The notes: generated from the sequence alone by a model not told the origin. Shown: positions 8,795 through 18,193, counted from the stretch's first letter. The stretch is DNA of 64,000 bases from Amycolatopsis antarctica (GCF_002262875.1 NZ_NKYE01000019.1:79340-143339), one strand, 5' to 3'. Program-made: numbers and translations.

Positions 8795-10459
8795 GTGAAC
8801 GACATCCTTGACCACCGGCTGCGGCACTCCTGGACCCCGGAAGCGGGGGCCGGTGCGCACCTCCCGCCCAAGGCCCTGCGCTGGCTCACCGCCCGGATCG
8901 GCAGCCTCGGCGAGCAGGCTCCGATCTCCCCGGACTCGGCCGTCGTCGTCCCCGACTCGCGGCTGGGCGAACCGGCACGAGCGGCGCTGGAGGCCGTGGT
9001 CGGCGCGGACGAGGTGCTCACCGGCCGCGGTGACCGGCTCGGCCGCAGCGGCGGCCTCTCGTACCTGGACCTGTTGCGCCACCGGCATCACGGCGAACTC
9101 GATGTCCCCGATGCCGTGGTGCTCCCGGCGGACCCCGAACAGGTCCGGCAGGTGCTCGACGTGTGCGTGACACATGACGTCGGAGTGGTGCCCTTCGGTG
9201 GCGGCACCTCCGTGGTCGGCGGTGTGAACGCGCTGCGCGGCGGCAAGTCCTCGGTGATCGCGCTCGACCTCGCGCGGCTGGACCGGCTCGTCTCGGTCGA
9301 CCCCGTCTCCCGGTTGGCCGTGCTGCAGGCGGGCGTGCGCGGGCCCGAGGCGGAACGGCTGCTCGCCGAGCACGGGCTCACTCTCGGCCACGTGCCGCAG
9401 TCCTTCGAGCGCGCGACGATCGGCGGATACGCCGCCACCCGTTCCGCCGGGCAGGCGTCCTCGGGTTACGGCCGGTTCGACGACATGGTCGCGGGGGTCC
9501 GGCTGGCCACCCCGGCAGGCGAGTGGACGCTCGGCGTGGCTCCCGCCTCGGCCGCGGGCCCGGACCTGCGGCAGCTCGTCCTCGGCAGCGAGGGCGCGCT
9601 CGGCGTCATCACCGAGGTCACTCTCCGGGTCCGGCCGGTGCCCGAGGCCGAGCGGTTCGAGGGTTTCGTCCTCGACGGCTGGGAGCGCGGGGCCGCCGCC
9701 ATGCGCGCACTCGCGCAGGCCGGCGACCTCGCCGACGTCACCCGGCTGTCCGATGTGGACGAATCCGAGGTCTCGCTCTCCCTCAACGCGGGCTGGAAGA
9801 CGGCCGCACTGCGCCGGTACCTCACCGTCCGCGGCATCGCCGAACCCTGCCTGCTGGTGCTCGGCTGGCACGGATCCTCGGAACGGCGGATCTCCGCCCG
9901 CCGCAAGGAGACCGTGCGCATCCTCGGTGAGCACGGGGCGATCGCGGTCAAGCCGCTCGGTGAGACCTGGCGGAAGGGGCGCTTCCACGGCCCGCGCCAG
10001 CGGGACGCCCTGCTGGATCTCGGCGTCTGCGTGGAGACACTGGAGACGGCGGCGCACTGGTCCGGCGTGCACCGGCTGCGTGATGCGGTGCGTACCGCGC
10101 TGACCGGCGCACTCACCGCCGGCGGCCACGAGCCGGTGATCATGTGCCACATCTCGCACGCCTACGAGACGGGTGCCTCGTTGTACTTCACCGTGCTCGC
10201 CGCCCGCGAGGACGGTGACCCGGCCGGGCAGTGGCAGCGGGCGAAGAGCGCGGCCTGCGCGGCGATCTCCGGGGCCGGTACCGGTCACGGCCCGCTCGGC
10301 ACCATCTCGCACCACCACGCCGTCGGCGTGGACCACGCGGACTACCTGGCAGAGGAGATCGGGGAACTCGGCGTCGGGGTGCTCGCCGCGGCCAAGCAGG
10401 CCGTGGATCCGGCCGGGATCCTCAACCCCGGCAAGCTGATCCGGACGGCGCGACCGTGA
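8795..10459 (+). CDS. FAD-linked oxidase, alkylglycerone-phosphate synthase-like
   Basis: A 554-residue flavoprotein of the VAO/GlcD family. The N-terminal FAD-binding domain carries PFGGGTSVVGGV, ATIGGYAATRSAGQASSGYG and GSEGALGVITEVTLRVRP. The C-terminal oxidase domain holds the HHHAVG motif typical of alkyldihydroxyacetone-phosphate synthases and ends in VDPAGILNPGKL. Its place beside glpD fits glycerophosphate or ether-lipid chemistry, but the reaction is not proven. GTG at 8795 is chosen because it starts outside the divergent tetR coding region; TTG 8768 and ATG 8776 are alternatives. A CACACT box at 8783-8788 could serve leaderless transcription. Confidence 0.87.
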   Translation: MNDILDHRLRHSWTPEAGAGAHLPPKALRWLTARIGSLGEQAPISPDSAVVVPDSRLGEPARAALEAVVGADEVLTGRGDRLGRSGGLSYLDLLRHRHHGELDVPDAVVLPADPEQVRQVLDVCVTHDVGVVPFGGGTSVVGGVNALRGGKSSVIALDLARLDRLVSVDPVSRLAVLQAGVRGPEAERLLAEHGLTLGHVPQSFERATIGGYAATRSAGQASSGYGRFDDMVAGVRLATPAGEWTLGVAPASAAGPDLRQLVLGSEGALGVITEVTLRVRPVPEAERFEGFVLDGWERGAAAMRALAQAGDLADVTRLSDVDESEVSLSLNAGWKTAALRRYLTVRGIAEPCLLVLGWHGSSERRISARRKETVRILGEHGAIAVKPLGETWRKGRFHGPRQRDALLDLGVCVETLETAAHWSGVHRLRDAVRTALTGALTAGGHEPVIMCHISHAYETGASLYFTVLAAREDGDPAGQWQRAKSAACAAISGAGTGHGPLGTISHHHAVGVDHADYLAEEIGELGVGVLAAAKQAVDPAGILNPGKLIRTARP

Positions 10460-11168
10460 CGTCGAGTCCGTCGGACGGGGCAGCGCTGCCGGCCAGCGCG
10501 GCGGCCGCGACCTGGGGCACCTCCGCGCAGCGCACCGGCGCGCCGTCGACGAGCAACGGCAGCCTGCTGTCCTCCGGGTACCCGGACGGCCCCGGCGGGG
10601 CAGCCCGGTAGACCAGCGGATCCGGCACGACCGTGCCGTCGTCCAGCGTCACCGTGCCGGAGTGCAGCCGGGCGAGGTCGTAGCGCACGCCACGGCCCTC
10701 GCAGGCGTCCAGCGTGGTCAACTGCTCGGCGGTCGCCAGCCACAGGCCGTGCCGTTCGACGACACCGGGGGCCGCGACGATCGTCGCCGGACGCTGGCCG
10801 TCACGTTCCCGGAATCCAGCGGCCCACACGGCCGCGAGGTCCCGGCACTGCGCACGCAGCACCACCACCGGGCCGGCCAGGCCCAGCGCGGACCGCAGCC
10901 AGGTGATCTTCGACGGGCACATGTTCGACCCGTACGCGAGCACCGGGTGGCGGCCGGCCAGCGGCGGTGCGCCCAGCGCGGTCAGCCAGTCGTCGAGCGG
11001 CTGCCCGGTACCGGACAGCCGCCACGACGGCAGCAGCGGATGCCCCGTCGCGTAGGCGTGGACGTACGAGACGTCCGGCCGCGCGCCGGGGTACGGATCG
11101 GCGGGAAACGCCGTGTCCGGAAAGGAATCCGGGTCCGGCGGTGCCTGCGCGGGGGCCGTCCAGCTCAG
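10422..11168 (-). CDS. Gamma-glutamylcyclotransferase-like protein, probable CTG start
   Basis: A 248-residue protein with the AIG2/gamma-glutamylcyclotransferase hallmark VLAYGSN at residues 76-82. The substrate is unknown. The only standard start in this frame, GTG at 10943, begins right at that motif and would remove about 75 residues that read like real protein (SWTAPAQAPPDPDSF, then PADPYPGARPDVSYVHAYA). A CTG at 11168-11166 overlaps the stop of the upstream dehydrogenase as CTGA, exactly where ATGA or GTGA overlaps occur elsewhere here, and is taken as the start. Its 3' end overlaps the convergent FAD oxidase gene by 38 bp. Confidence 0.68.
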   Translation of the reverse strand: MSWTAPAQAPPDPDSFPDTAFPADPYPGARPDVSYVHAYATGHPLLPSWRLSGTGQPLDDWLTALGAPPLAGRHPVLAYGSNMCPSKITWLRSALGLAGPVVVLRAQCRDLAAVWAAGFRERDGQRPATIVAAPGVVERHGLWLATAEQLTTLDACEGRGVRYDLARLHSGTVTLDDGTVVPDPLVYRAAPPGPSGYPEDSRLPLLVDGAPVRCAEVPQVAAAALAGSAAPSDGLDVTVAPSGSACRG

Positions 11169-12265
11169 TCGAACACCACCACGCTGCGCAGGACGTCACC
11201 GGTGTGCATGCGCTCGAACGCCTGCTCCACACCGCTGAGCTGGATCCGCTCGGTGACGAATTTCTCCAGCGGCAGCCTGCCCTGCAGGTACAGGTCGACC
11301 AGCATCGGGAAGTCGCGCTCCGGCAGGCAGTCGCCGTACCAGGACGACTTCAGCGAACCGCCACGGCCGAAGAAGTCGATCAACGGCATGCCGTCGAGGG
11401 TCATGTCCGGGGTCGGCACCCCCACCAGCACGACGGTGCCCGCCAGGTCGCGGCTGTAGAAGGCCTGCTTCCAGGTCTCCGGACGGCCGACCGCGTCGAT
11501 CACCACGTCGGCGCCGAACGAGTTCGTCAGCTCCTGGATGGCTTCGACCACCTCGTCCTGGCTCTTGCCCTTGGTGTTGAGCGTGTGCGTGGCACCGAAG
11601 TCCTTCGCCCACGCCAGTTTCCGGTCGTCCATGTCGACGGCGATGATCGTGCCCGCGCCTGCCAGCCGCGCACCCGCGATCGCCGCGTCGCCGACGCCGC
11701 CGCAGCCGATCACCGCGACGCTGTCGCCCCTGGACACGGCACCGGTGTTGATCGAGGCGCCGATCCCGGCCATCACGCCGCAGCCGAGCAGGCCGGCCAC
11801 GGCGGGCTCGGCTGCCGGGTCGACCTTCGTGCACTGTCCACTGTGGACGAGTGTCTTCTCGATGAAGGCACCGATGCCCAGCGCCGGGTTCAGCGGGGTG
11901 CCGTCGGCCAGCGTCATCGGCTGGGCGGCGTTGTGGGTGTCGAAGCAGTACCACGGTTTTCCGCGCTTACATGCCCGGCAGACGCCGCACACCGCACGCC
12001 AGTTCAGGATCACGTAGTCGCCGGGGGCGATGTCGGTGACCCCGGCGCCGACCTGCTCGACGTACCCGGCGGCCTCGTGACCGAGCAGGAACGGGAACTT
12101 GTCCTCGATCCCGCCCTCCCGGTAGTGCAGGTCCGTGTGGCAGACGCCGCAGGCCTTGATCGACACCACGGCCTCGCCGGGGCCGGGATCGGGAACCACC
12201 ACAGTCTCCAGCGAGACCGGCTCACCCTTCGCGCGGGCAACGACGCCCTGTACCTCTTGCGGCAT
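11165..12265 (-). CDS. mscR: S-(hydroxymethyl)mycothiol dehydrogenase
   Basis: Zinc-dependent class III-type alcohol dehydrogenase that oxidises the formaldehyde-mycothiol adduct, the actinobacterial route of formaldehyde detoxification. The 366-residue protein has catalytic zinc ligands in GVCHTD (Cys42) and GHEAAG (His63), four structural-zinc cysteines in AVCGVCRACKRGKPWYC (93, 96, 99, 107) and the NAD motif GCGGVGDAAIAGARLAG. LNWRAVCG and DTHNAAQPMT resemble the mycothiol-dependent subgroup. It is translationally coupled to the cyclotransferase-like gene. A related NAD-dependent alcohol dehydrogenase cannot be excluded. Confidence 0.85.
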   Translation of the reverse strand: MPQEVQGVVARAKGEPVSLETVVVPDPGPGEAVVSIKACGVCHTDLHYREGGIEDKFPFLLGHEAAGYVEQVGAGVTDIAPGDYVILNWRAVCGVCRACKRGKPWYCFDTHNAAQPMTLADGTPLNPALGIGAFIEKTLVHSGQCTKVDPAAEPAVAGLLGCGVMAGIGASINTGAVSRGDSVAVIGCGGVGDAAIAGARLAGAGTIIAVDMDDRKLAWAKDFGATHTLNTKGKSQDEVVEAIQELTNSFGADVVIDAVGRPETWKQAFYSRDLAGTVVLVGVPTPDMTLDGMPLIDFFGRGGSLKSSWYGDCLPERDFPMLVDLYLQGRLPLEKFVTERIQLSGVEQAFERMHTGDVLRSVVVFD

Positions 12266-12393
12266 CAGCGAACACCTTCGTTTCTGCGTACGTGTGACTC
12301 TCAGCGGCCAGCTTGCCAGGGACATGCGCATATGGCGACACCGCGATGTGCCGTATCGCGTTTTCACCGCGTCCGGAAAAACGCGCGGTACAA

Positions 12394-12423
12394 GATGCCC
12401 GGCCACCGCGGTGGCCGGGCATC
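12394..12423 (-). terminator. Hairpin terminator of the C39 peptidase gene
   Basis: A perfect 14-bp stem (GATGCCCGGCCACC with its complement) with a 2-nt loop, and further pairing beyond a small bulge. It lies 21 bp after the peptidase stop and upstream of mscR on the same strand. Confidence 0.8.
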
Positions 12424-12444
12424 GCTTGTACCGCCGGACGGGCG

Positions 12445-13698
12445 CTACGGCTCGATGATGTAGGCGATGCCGCCGGGACCGCTCGCCTCCGCGCCGTTCT
12501 CGTCGATCCGCTTCGTGCGCTGCCAGATCGTCTCGAACTGGGCCCGCGGATAGACGTTGCGCACGGCCTCGTTGCTCGACGAGGCCGGGTCGTTCGCGAT
12601 CACGTCGCCGTTCTCGGTGAAGCCGACGACCACCATGATGTGGCCCGCGGTGCCGTAACCCGCCCCGTCCAGTTCGCTCTCCAGGAACGACTGGGAGGTG
12701 ATCACCGGGACGCCCCTGTCGATGTAGGACTCCAGCTCGGTCAGCGAGTGCAGCCGGGTGATGTGGCCCTTGAGTCCGTAGCGCGCCGCGTAGGCGGTGT
12801 TGAACGGCCAGTTGCCGGTGCCGTCGTAGGCGTGGTCGTAGGTGTAGCGGGCCGCGTGCGGGATCGTCCGGTCCACGTAGTCGCCGGGGATCCAGGAGAG
12901 TTCCTCCTCGCTCGGGCCCTTGCCCCAGAACTCCACCACCATCTGCGTCGAGGTGGGGCTGCACCACGCCTCACCGCCGCCGCCGTACTCCGGGTACTTG
13001 CCCGCGTGGATGTTCTGCGAGTGCCGCGGCACGGGCAGCTCCTTGCCGGTGGCCGGTCCCGGCGGGGACACCTGGACCTCCGAGCGGGCCGGGACCTGGG
13101 AGGTCATCGCACCCGCGGTGGTCAGCGTGGGCGTGACCTCGGTGCCGACCTCGCGGTAGAGGCTGACCCGGAGCTGGTACGAGCGCAGCGCGACACCGGG
13201 TTTCGCGGTGAGCGTGTCCACGCTGACGGCCGCGTTCGCGTCGTCCTGGCCGTCCACGCTGGTGCGCAGGACCTCGCCGTCACCGTCGGCCCACTGGCCG
13301 AGGATGTACCAGGAGGTGTCCGCACCGGCCGCCGTCTTCGCCTTCGCCTCGACCTGGATCCAGGTCTGCGGCGGCGTCGCGGCGTTCCAGGACGCGATCA
13401 GCTCGGAGGCGTCGAACCCCGGCTCGAAGCCGGGCGAGGTCCACTGGCCGTACTCGTACGTCCGTGTCGTGCCCAGTGCGGCCTCGGTGCGGTCGACGGT
13501 CCCGATGGGCGTGCCGATACGCACGCCTTCCGGGCCGGCGGTCACCCCGGCGAGTTCACCGGCGGAGAAGTCCGCCGAGGTCCACTGGTGGTAGTCGATC
13601 GACTCGTCCTCGGCCGCTGCCGCGCCGGTCGCCGGTGCCGTGATGGCGGCGGTCGCGGCGACCACCGCCAGAGTCATCGCGCTGAGACGTCCCCGCAT
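12445..13698 (-). CDS. Secreted C39-family peptidase
   Basis: A 417-residue exported papain-like cysteine peptidase of the peptidase_C39_2 type. A signal peptide covers about residues 1-29 (TAAITAPATGAAAAE). Residues 30-220 form a beta-rich domain with repeated YHQWTS / YGQWTSPGF motifs. The catalytic Cys246 is in GEAWCSPTS, His353 in GTAGHIMVVVGF and Asp370 in IANDPAS. It probably cleaves peptides in the wall or medium, with unknown substrate. It is monocistronic and followed by a strong hairpin. Confidence 0.86.
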   Translation of the reverse strand: MRGRLSAMTLAVVAATAAITAPATGAAAAEDESIDYHQWTSADFSAGELAGVTAGPEGVRIGTPIGTVDRTEAALGTTRTYEYGQWTSPGFEPGFDASELIASWNAATPPQTWIQVEAKAKTAAGADTSWYILGQWADGDGEVLRTSVDGQDDANAAVSVDTLTAKPGVALRSYQLRVSLYREVGTEVTPTLTTAGAMTSQVPARSEVQVSPPGPATGKELPVPRHSQNIHAGKYPEYGGGGEAWCSPTSTQMVVEFWGKGPSEEELSWIPGDYVDRTIPHAARYTYDHAYDGTGNWPFNTAYAARYGLKGHITRLHSLTELESYIDRGVPVITSQSFLESELDGAGYGTAGHIMVVVGFTENGDVIANDPASSSNEAVRNVYPRAQFETIWQRTKRIDENGAEASGPGGIAYIIEP

Positions 13699-13862
13699 GA
13701 AAGCTCCAACCCTCGCTCAACCGGCCGTCGTCGGAGCGCGCGGCCGTCAAGGATTTTCGCCGTTTCGGGTGGTCTTGTAAACAGTTTCCCGTCGCTCCGC
13801 TCGGCGGTGGCCGCGATTCCTCGCGCGGCCGTGCCCGCCGGCGGGCGTTGAGCAGCGGAAAC

Positions 13863-15608
13863 TCAGCGGCGCATGGCGGTGCCGACCGGGTTCGCCAGTA
13901 CGAGCTCGGTGTTCCGGTCGGCGTCCACCCCGACCTGTCCGAGGTCCGCGTGGATGTCGTTGTACGACAGTTCGCGGTAGATCGAGGCGAGTCCGTCCGG
14001 TGTGGCGTCCTCGTAGGAGGCGGCGTACGGGGCGGCCGACTCGACCAGCGTGGTGAACAGCGAGAGCGTGCCGTCCGCGTTGTCGGCGATCTCGATGACG
14101 CGGGCGTGCTGCGGGAAGTCCACGTGCGAGGCCGTGTTGATCTCCCAGAATCCGCGTTCCGGCGAGGGCCCGGTGTGCGGCACGATCTCGTTGCGGTGCG
14201 TGTGCCCGTTGACCCAGGCCAGCACGTTGGGGAAGCGGGTGAGCAGATCGACGAAGGTGTCGCCGTTCAGCCGCGGCTCCAGCGGACGGCGGGAGTCCGG
14301 GAGGATGTTCGTCATCGTGCCGCTGGTGTGGTGGCTGAACAGGACGAACAGTTCGTCGGTGACGTCCTGGGTGACCCGGTTCCCCCAGAAGTCGTAGTGG
14401 ACGGAGCTGCCCGCCTTCAGTGTGCGCTCCACCCAGCCGAACTGGGCGAGTCCGATCGAACCGTCCGCGAAACCGGCCAGGGTCGTCGTGTCCAGGCTGA
14501 TGCCGGTGATGCCGGGGGCGACGCGGAAGGTGTAGTACACCTCGCGGCCGTCCGCGTTGTCCTCGGTGAAGCCGTGGCCGACCGGGCCCGGCCCGGTGTT
14601 CGCCGGGTCGAGGTGCGCGCGGACGAACTCGCCGGTGTCGAACGGGGCCCTGTTCTCGTCCGGTGTCACCTCGCGGATCAGCCCGGACTCGCCGAACAGC
14701 TCGCCGAGCGGGATGGCCGCGCCTGGAGTGTCCAATGTGGACGCCATGCGCCTTGCCGTGCTCTCGTCCTTGCCGATGACCTTCTTCGAGCCGGTGTACC
14801 AGTGCTCGATCCCGGGCAGGTTCGCCGGAAGCGTGCCGATCGGGGTGTTGTCATGGTTGCCGAAGGTGCAGAACCACGGGATGTCGAGGCCCGGCGAGGT
14901 GAACTGCGTGATCGCCGCGTCGAGCAGGCCGGGGATCTGCGGGAATCCCTTGGCGGTGTAGGCGTCGTCCAGCGGGGTACCGGGATTCCAGTACGTCGGG
15001 GATCCGGAGTCCTGCACGCCCTCGTACCGTGCCGGGTCGCCGGTGTTGGGGGTGAGGGTGCCGCCGTTGAGCAGGCCGAGGAACCAGCCGAGTTCGGCGA
15101 GTTCGTGGTTGTCGGTGTTGTCGCCGGTGGTCATCAGGAAGTCGAAGGGGCGTCCGGTGAACGGTCCGCCGGGCAGGCTGTTGACCCGTCGCACGAGCGA
15201 GGTCGTCGCGACCGGTCCGAGTGTCTCTTGTGGACGGTGTGCGCCACTGGCGAACGGGTGCAGGTACTCGAACCGGGCCGGACTCTGCGTGTCGGTGATG
15301 TGCAGGTCGGTGAACTGGACGAAGGAGGCGAGCGGGACCCGGCGGTCGTCCCGGCCGTCCTTGCCGGGCACCAGATCCTGCCGTACGGCCAGCCCCCAGC
15401 CGGGCCCGGCGGCGAGCCGCGTGTACGCGGGCCCGTCGGTGACCGGCGCGGCCGCAGCTTCGAGCGTGGTGCCCGTCGCGCTGATCGCACGTTTCGCCGT
15501 TTCCCTCAGCGCGCGGTCGATCGCGCTCGCCGTCGGCGTGCACAGGAGCAGTCCGGCTCCGGCAGCTCCGGTGGCGGTGACGAAACCGCGCCTGGTCAGT
15601 CCGGCCAT
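13863..15608 (-). CDS. Tat-exported metallophosphoesterase (TIGR03767 type)
   Basis: A 581-residue exported calcineurin-like phosphoesterase. The twin-arginine motif TRRGFV at residues 5-10 followed by a hydrophobic stretch marks Tat export. Dinuclear metal motifs appear in order: FTDLHITD, TTGDNTDN, FGNHDN, FSHHTSG and NGHTHRNE. This arrangement fits the actinobacterial TIGR03767 family, and the substrate is unknown. ATG at 15608 is preferred over the codon at 15650 because the Tat signal begins directly after it and a purine-rich site precedes it. Confidence 0.87.
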   Translation of the reverse strand: MAGLTRRGFVTATGAAGAGLLLCTPTASAIDRALRETAKRAISATGTTLEAAAAPVTDGPAYTRLAAGPGWGLAVRQDLVPGKDGRDDRRVPLASFVQFTDLHITDTQSPARFEYLHPFASGAHRPQETLGPVATTSLVRRVNSLPGGPFTGRPFDFLMTTGDNTDNHELAELGWFLGLLNGGTLTPNTGDPARYEGVQDSGSPTYWNPGTPLDDAYTAKGFPQIPGLLDAAITQFTSPGLDIPWFCTFGNHDNTPIGTLPANLPGIEHWYTGSKKVIGKDESTARRMASTLDTPGAAIPLGELFGESGLIREVTPDENRAPFDTGEFVRAHLDPANTGPGPVGHGFTEDNADGREVYYTFRVAPGITGISLDTTTLAGFADGSIGLAQFGWVERTLKAGSSVHYDFWGNRVTQDVTDELFVLFSHHTSGTMTNILPDSRRPLEPRLNGDTFVDLLTRFPNVLAWVNGHTHRNEIVPHTGPSPERGFWEINTASHVDFPQHARVIEIADNADGTLSLFTTLVESAAPYAASYEDATPDGLASIYRELSYNDIHADLGQVGVDADRNTELVLANPVGTAMRR

Positions 15609-15772
15609 CTCGTTCCCCGTTCCGTCCGTCCGCCTGCTCGCCGATCGCACGATGCCGGACGAGGTTAGCGAGCGGATGAACGAACCGGAAGCAAAACGCG
15701 AAAACTAATCACGTTTGGGTGTACGCGCTACGCCACCCGCCGCTCCATGTCCACCCTTCCGCCCCCTGCCGC

Positions 15773-15869
15773 CGCAATATGTCGACGTATTGCGATACCT
15801 CGTGCACAAGGCATCGCAATACGTCGACGAATTGCGGCGGGGGTGACCGCAATATGTCGACGTATTGCG
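15773..15869. repeat. Three copies of a 22-bp palindrome centred on GTCGAC
   Basis: Copies at 15773-15794, 15815-15836 and 15848-15869 share the form CGCAATAYGTCGACGWATTG plus CG. The third is flanked by GGTGAC and GTCACC, which extends it to a 34-bp near-perfect palindrome. They fill most of the gap between two minus-strand genes (metallophosphatase and acyl-CoA ligase). Confidence 0.85.
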
Positions 15870-15922
15870 GTCACCGCGCTTCGCGGGCGGGGGGCGGGCA
15901 GGTGGGGTGGGCGGGGTGGTGG

Positions 15923-17551
15923 TCAGAGTTCGGCGATGTCGAGCTTGCCCTCGGAGTGCGAGGCGCGCAGGCGCTTCTTGTCGAACTTGCCGACGCTGGT
16001 CTTGGGGACCTCCTCGACGAAGGCCCAGTTGTCCGGGAGCTGCCACTTCGCGACCTTGTCCGTCAGGTACTCGCGCAACTGTGCCGCGCTCGCGCTCTCG
16101 CCCTCCCGCAGTACGACGGCCACCAGCGGCCGCTCGTCCCACTTCTCGTCCGGCACGCCGATCACCGCCGCCTCGGCGACGGCCGGGTGACCCATCACCT
16201 GGTTCTCCAGGTCCACCGAGGAAATCCACTCGCCGCCGGACTTGATCACGTCCTTGGCCCGGTCGGTCAGCGTCAGGAAGCCGTCCGGGGTGATCCGGCC
16301 GACGTCGCCGGTGCGCAGCCAGCCGTCGTGGAACTTCTCTGGATCGACGTCCTCGCCGCCGAAGTAGGAGGCCGCGATCCACGGCCCCCGCACCTCCAGT
16401 TCGCCGACGCCGACGTCGTCCCACGGCTTCTCCTCGCCGTTGTCGTCGATCAGCCGCGCGCGGACGTTCGCCGGGAACCGGCCCTGCGTGTAGCGGTACC
16501 GCCAGCGCTCGTCGCCGGTCGCGCTCGCCGGCGGGCGCGCCACGCTGCCCAGCGGCGAGGTCTCCGTCATGCCCCAGGCGTGCAGCACCGGGACGTCGTA
16601 CTTCTCCTCGAAGGCGTGCATCAGCGACGGCGGCGCCGCCGAACCGCCGACCACCACCTCGCGGATGTGTGAGATGTCCTGCGGGTTGGCGTCGAGGTGC
16701 GCGAGCAGGCCCTGCCAGATCGTCGGCACCGCGGCGGCGAAGTTGGGCTTCTCGGCGGCCAGGATCTCGGCGATCGGGCCCGGCTGCAGGAACCGGTCCG
16801 GCATCACCAGCGACGCGCCGACCATCAGTGCCGCATAGGGCAGGCCCCAGGACATCGCGTGGAACATCGGCACGATCGCCAGTGCCTTGTCCGACTGCGA
16901 CAGGTTCATCGAGTCGCTCATGCAGACCTGCATCGAGTGCAGCCAGATCGAGCGGTGTGAGTACGCGACCCCCTTGGGGTCACCCGTGGTGCCCGAGGTG
17001 TAACACATCGCCGCGGCGGAACGTTCGTCGATCTCCGGCCAGTCGAAGGTGTCCGGCTGGGCGGCCAGCAGCTCGGTGTACGAGTGCACCTGGACGCCCT
17101 CGGGGGCGTCCAGGGCGGCAGCGTCGCCGTTCGCCACGATCACGTGCCGGACGGTGCTCATCTCCGGCAACTGCTTGGCCAGCAGCGGAACCAGCGTCCC
17201 GTCCACGATGATCGCGTGGTCCTCGGCGTGGTTCGCCACGAACACGAGCTGCTGCGGGAACAACCGGATGTTCAGCGTGTGCAGCACGGCGCCCATCGCC
17301 GGGATCGCGAGATAGGCCTCGAGGTGCTCGGCGTTGTTCCACATGAAGGTGCCGACGCGCTGGTCGCCGGTGACCCCGAGTCCGCGCAGGGCGTTCGCCA
17401 GCCGGGCGGCGTTGCGTCCGACCTCGCCGTAGGTCGACCGCCGCGCGCCCTCACCCGTCCAGGTGGTGACCTCGCTGGCGGCGTGCACCGTGCTGCCGTG
17501 CTGCAGCAGGCGCGCCAACGTGAGTTGCCCGTCCTGCATCGTGCTCAACAT
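15923..17551 (-). CDS. Long-chain fatty-acid--CoA ligase
   Basis: ATP-dependent activation of a fatty acid to its CoA thioester by an AMP-forming ligase. The 542-residue product has the P-loop-like motif YTSGTTGDPKGVAYSHRS, the A5 motif AWGMTETSPLGS, GWLRTGDVG (A7) and the C-terminal catalytic lysine motif PKTSVGKFDKKRL. ATG at 17551 is chosen because it is preceded by a GAGG site and starts at the conserved MLSTMQDGQLTLARLL; the frame is open further upstream. Chain-length preference cannot be read from the sequence. Confidence 0.92.
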   Translation of the reverse strand: MLSTMQDGQLTLARLLQHGSTVHAASEVTTWTGEGARRSTYGEVGRNAARLANALRGLGVTGDQRVGTFMWNNAEHLEAYLAIPAMGAVLHTLNIRLFPQQLVFVANHAEDHAIIVDGTLVPLLAKQLPEMSTVRHVIVANGDAAALDAPEGVQVHSYTELLAAQPDTFDWPEIDERSAAAMCYTSGTTGDPKGVAYSHRSIWLHSMQVCMSDSMNLSQSDKALAIVPMFHAMSWGLPYAALMVGASLVMPDRFLQPGPIAEILAAEKPNFAAAVPTIWQGLLAHLDANPQDISHIREVVVGGSAAPPSLMHAFEEKYDVPVLHAWGMTETSPLGSVARPPASATGDERWRYRYTQGRFPANVRARLIDDNGEEKPWDDVGVGELEVRGPWIAASYFGGEDVDPEKFHDGWLRTGDVGRITPDGFLTLTDRAKDVIKSGGEWISSVDLENQVMGHPAVAEAAVIGVPDEKWDERPLVAVVLREGESASAAQLREYLTDKVAKWQLPDNWAFVEEVPKTSVGKFDKKRLRASHSEGKLDIAEL

Positions 17552-17861
17552 GGGGACCTCCGACGCTGTTCGTGTCGTTAACTGGCGATTACGCGCGACT
17601 CTAGGCCGAGCGAAGGAACCGGGCACGACCAATCGAGGCAACCGTTCGGTCACGGGTTCTCACCGCGTTCACCAGGTACGGCGGGTTGCCAGCCGTGGCC
17701 CTACCGGGTAGTAAGTGCGTGTCGGTTCCACGGCAAAGTCCCAGGTGGCGTTTACTGGGCCGTGGTACGAGGCGGTCTGGCCAGCGCTTGCCGTTGCAAG
17801 CACTTTCGAGTCCGGACCGTCGCCGCTTCCAGCGGACACCTGAGAAGGAAGGACTAATACG
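17552..17861. other. Divergent intergenic region between acyl-CoA ligase and mihF
   Basis: 310 bp without a credible gene. It must hold the promoters of both divergent genes. A strong ribosome-binding site (GAGAAGGAAGGA) lies a few bases before the mihF start. No clear operator was seen. Confidence 0.5.
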
Positions 17862-18173
17862 TTGGCTCTGCCTACGTTGACTCCGGAGCAGCGTGCGCAA
17901 GCCCTGGCCAAGGCGGCCGAGGCGCGTAAGGCCCGCTCGGAGCTGCTTGCGTCGATCAAGTCCGGTGAGCAGAGCATCGACAAGGTGCTCAGCAAAGCCA
18001 AGGAGGACAAGACCATCGGCAAGACCAAGGTGACGCAGCTGCTCAAGGCTGTACCTGGTCTGGGTGCGGTGAAGGTTGCCGCCCTCCTCGAGCAGGCCGG
18101 CATCGATCCGGACCGGCGCGCCGCCGGCCTCGGCGAGCGCCAGCGCGAAGCCCTGCTCGACGCGTTGAAGTAA
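17862..18173 (+). CDS. mihF: Actinobacterial integration host factor (mIHF)
   Basis: A small basic nucleoid-associated protein that bends DNA and shapes the actinobacterial chromosome; homologues are essential in mycobacteria and affect development in Streptomyces. The 103-residue product matches the family in length, with MALPTLTPEQRAQAL at the N-terminus and the S13-like H2TH DNA-binding motif TQLLKAVPGLGAVKVAALLE in the second half. Translation begins at TTG, supported by a strong ribosome-binding site. In mycobacteria it neighbours gmk; here it stands alone with its own terminator. Confidence 0.95.
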   Translation: MALPTLTPEQRAQALAKAAEARKARSELLASIKSGEQSIDKVLSKAKEDKTIGKTKVTQLLKAVPGLGAVKVAALLEQAGIDPDRRAAGLGERQREALLDALK

Positions 18174-18193
18174 CGTTTTCCCAGCTCACGTCT

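Noticed and set aside
8069..10336. Minus-strand frame open for over 750 codons upstream of glpD
   Set aside because: It is antisense to the FAD oxidase and tetR genes. Only the part from 8068 downward has GlpD content, and long shadow frames are usual at this G+C content.
15705..15922. Open frames through the GTCGAC palindromes
   Set aside because: They translate to repeats of STYCG-like peptides produced by the palindromes, without a ribosome-binding site or family.
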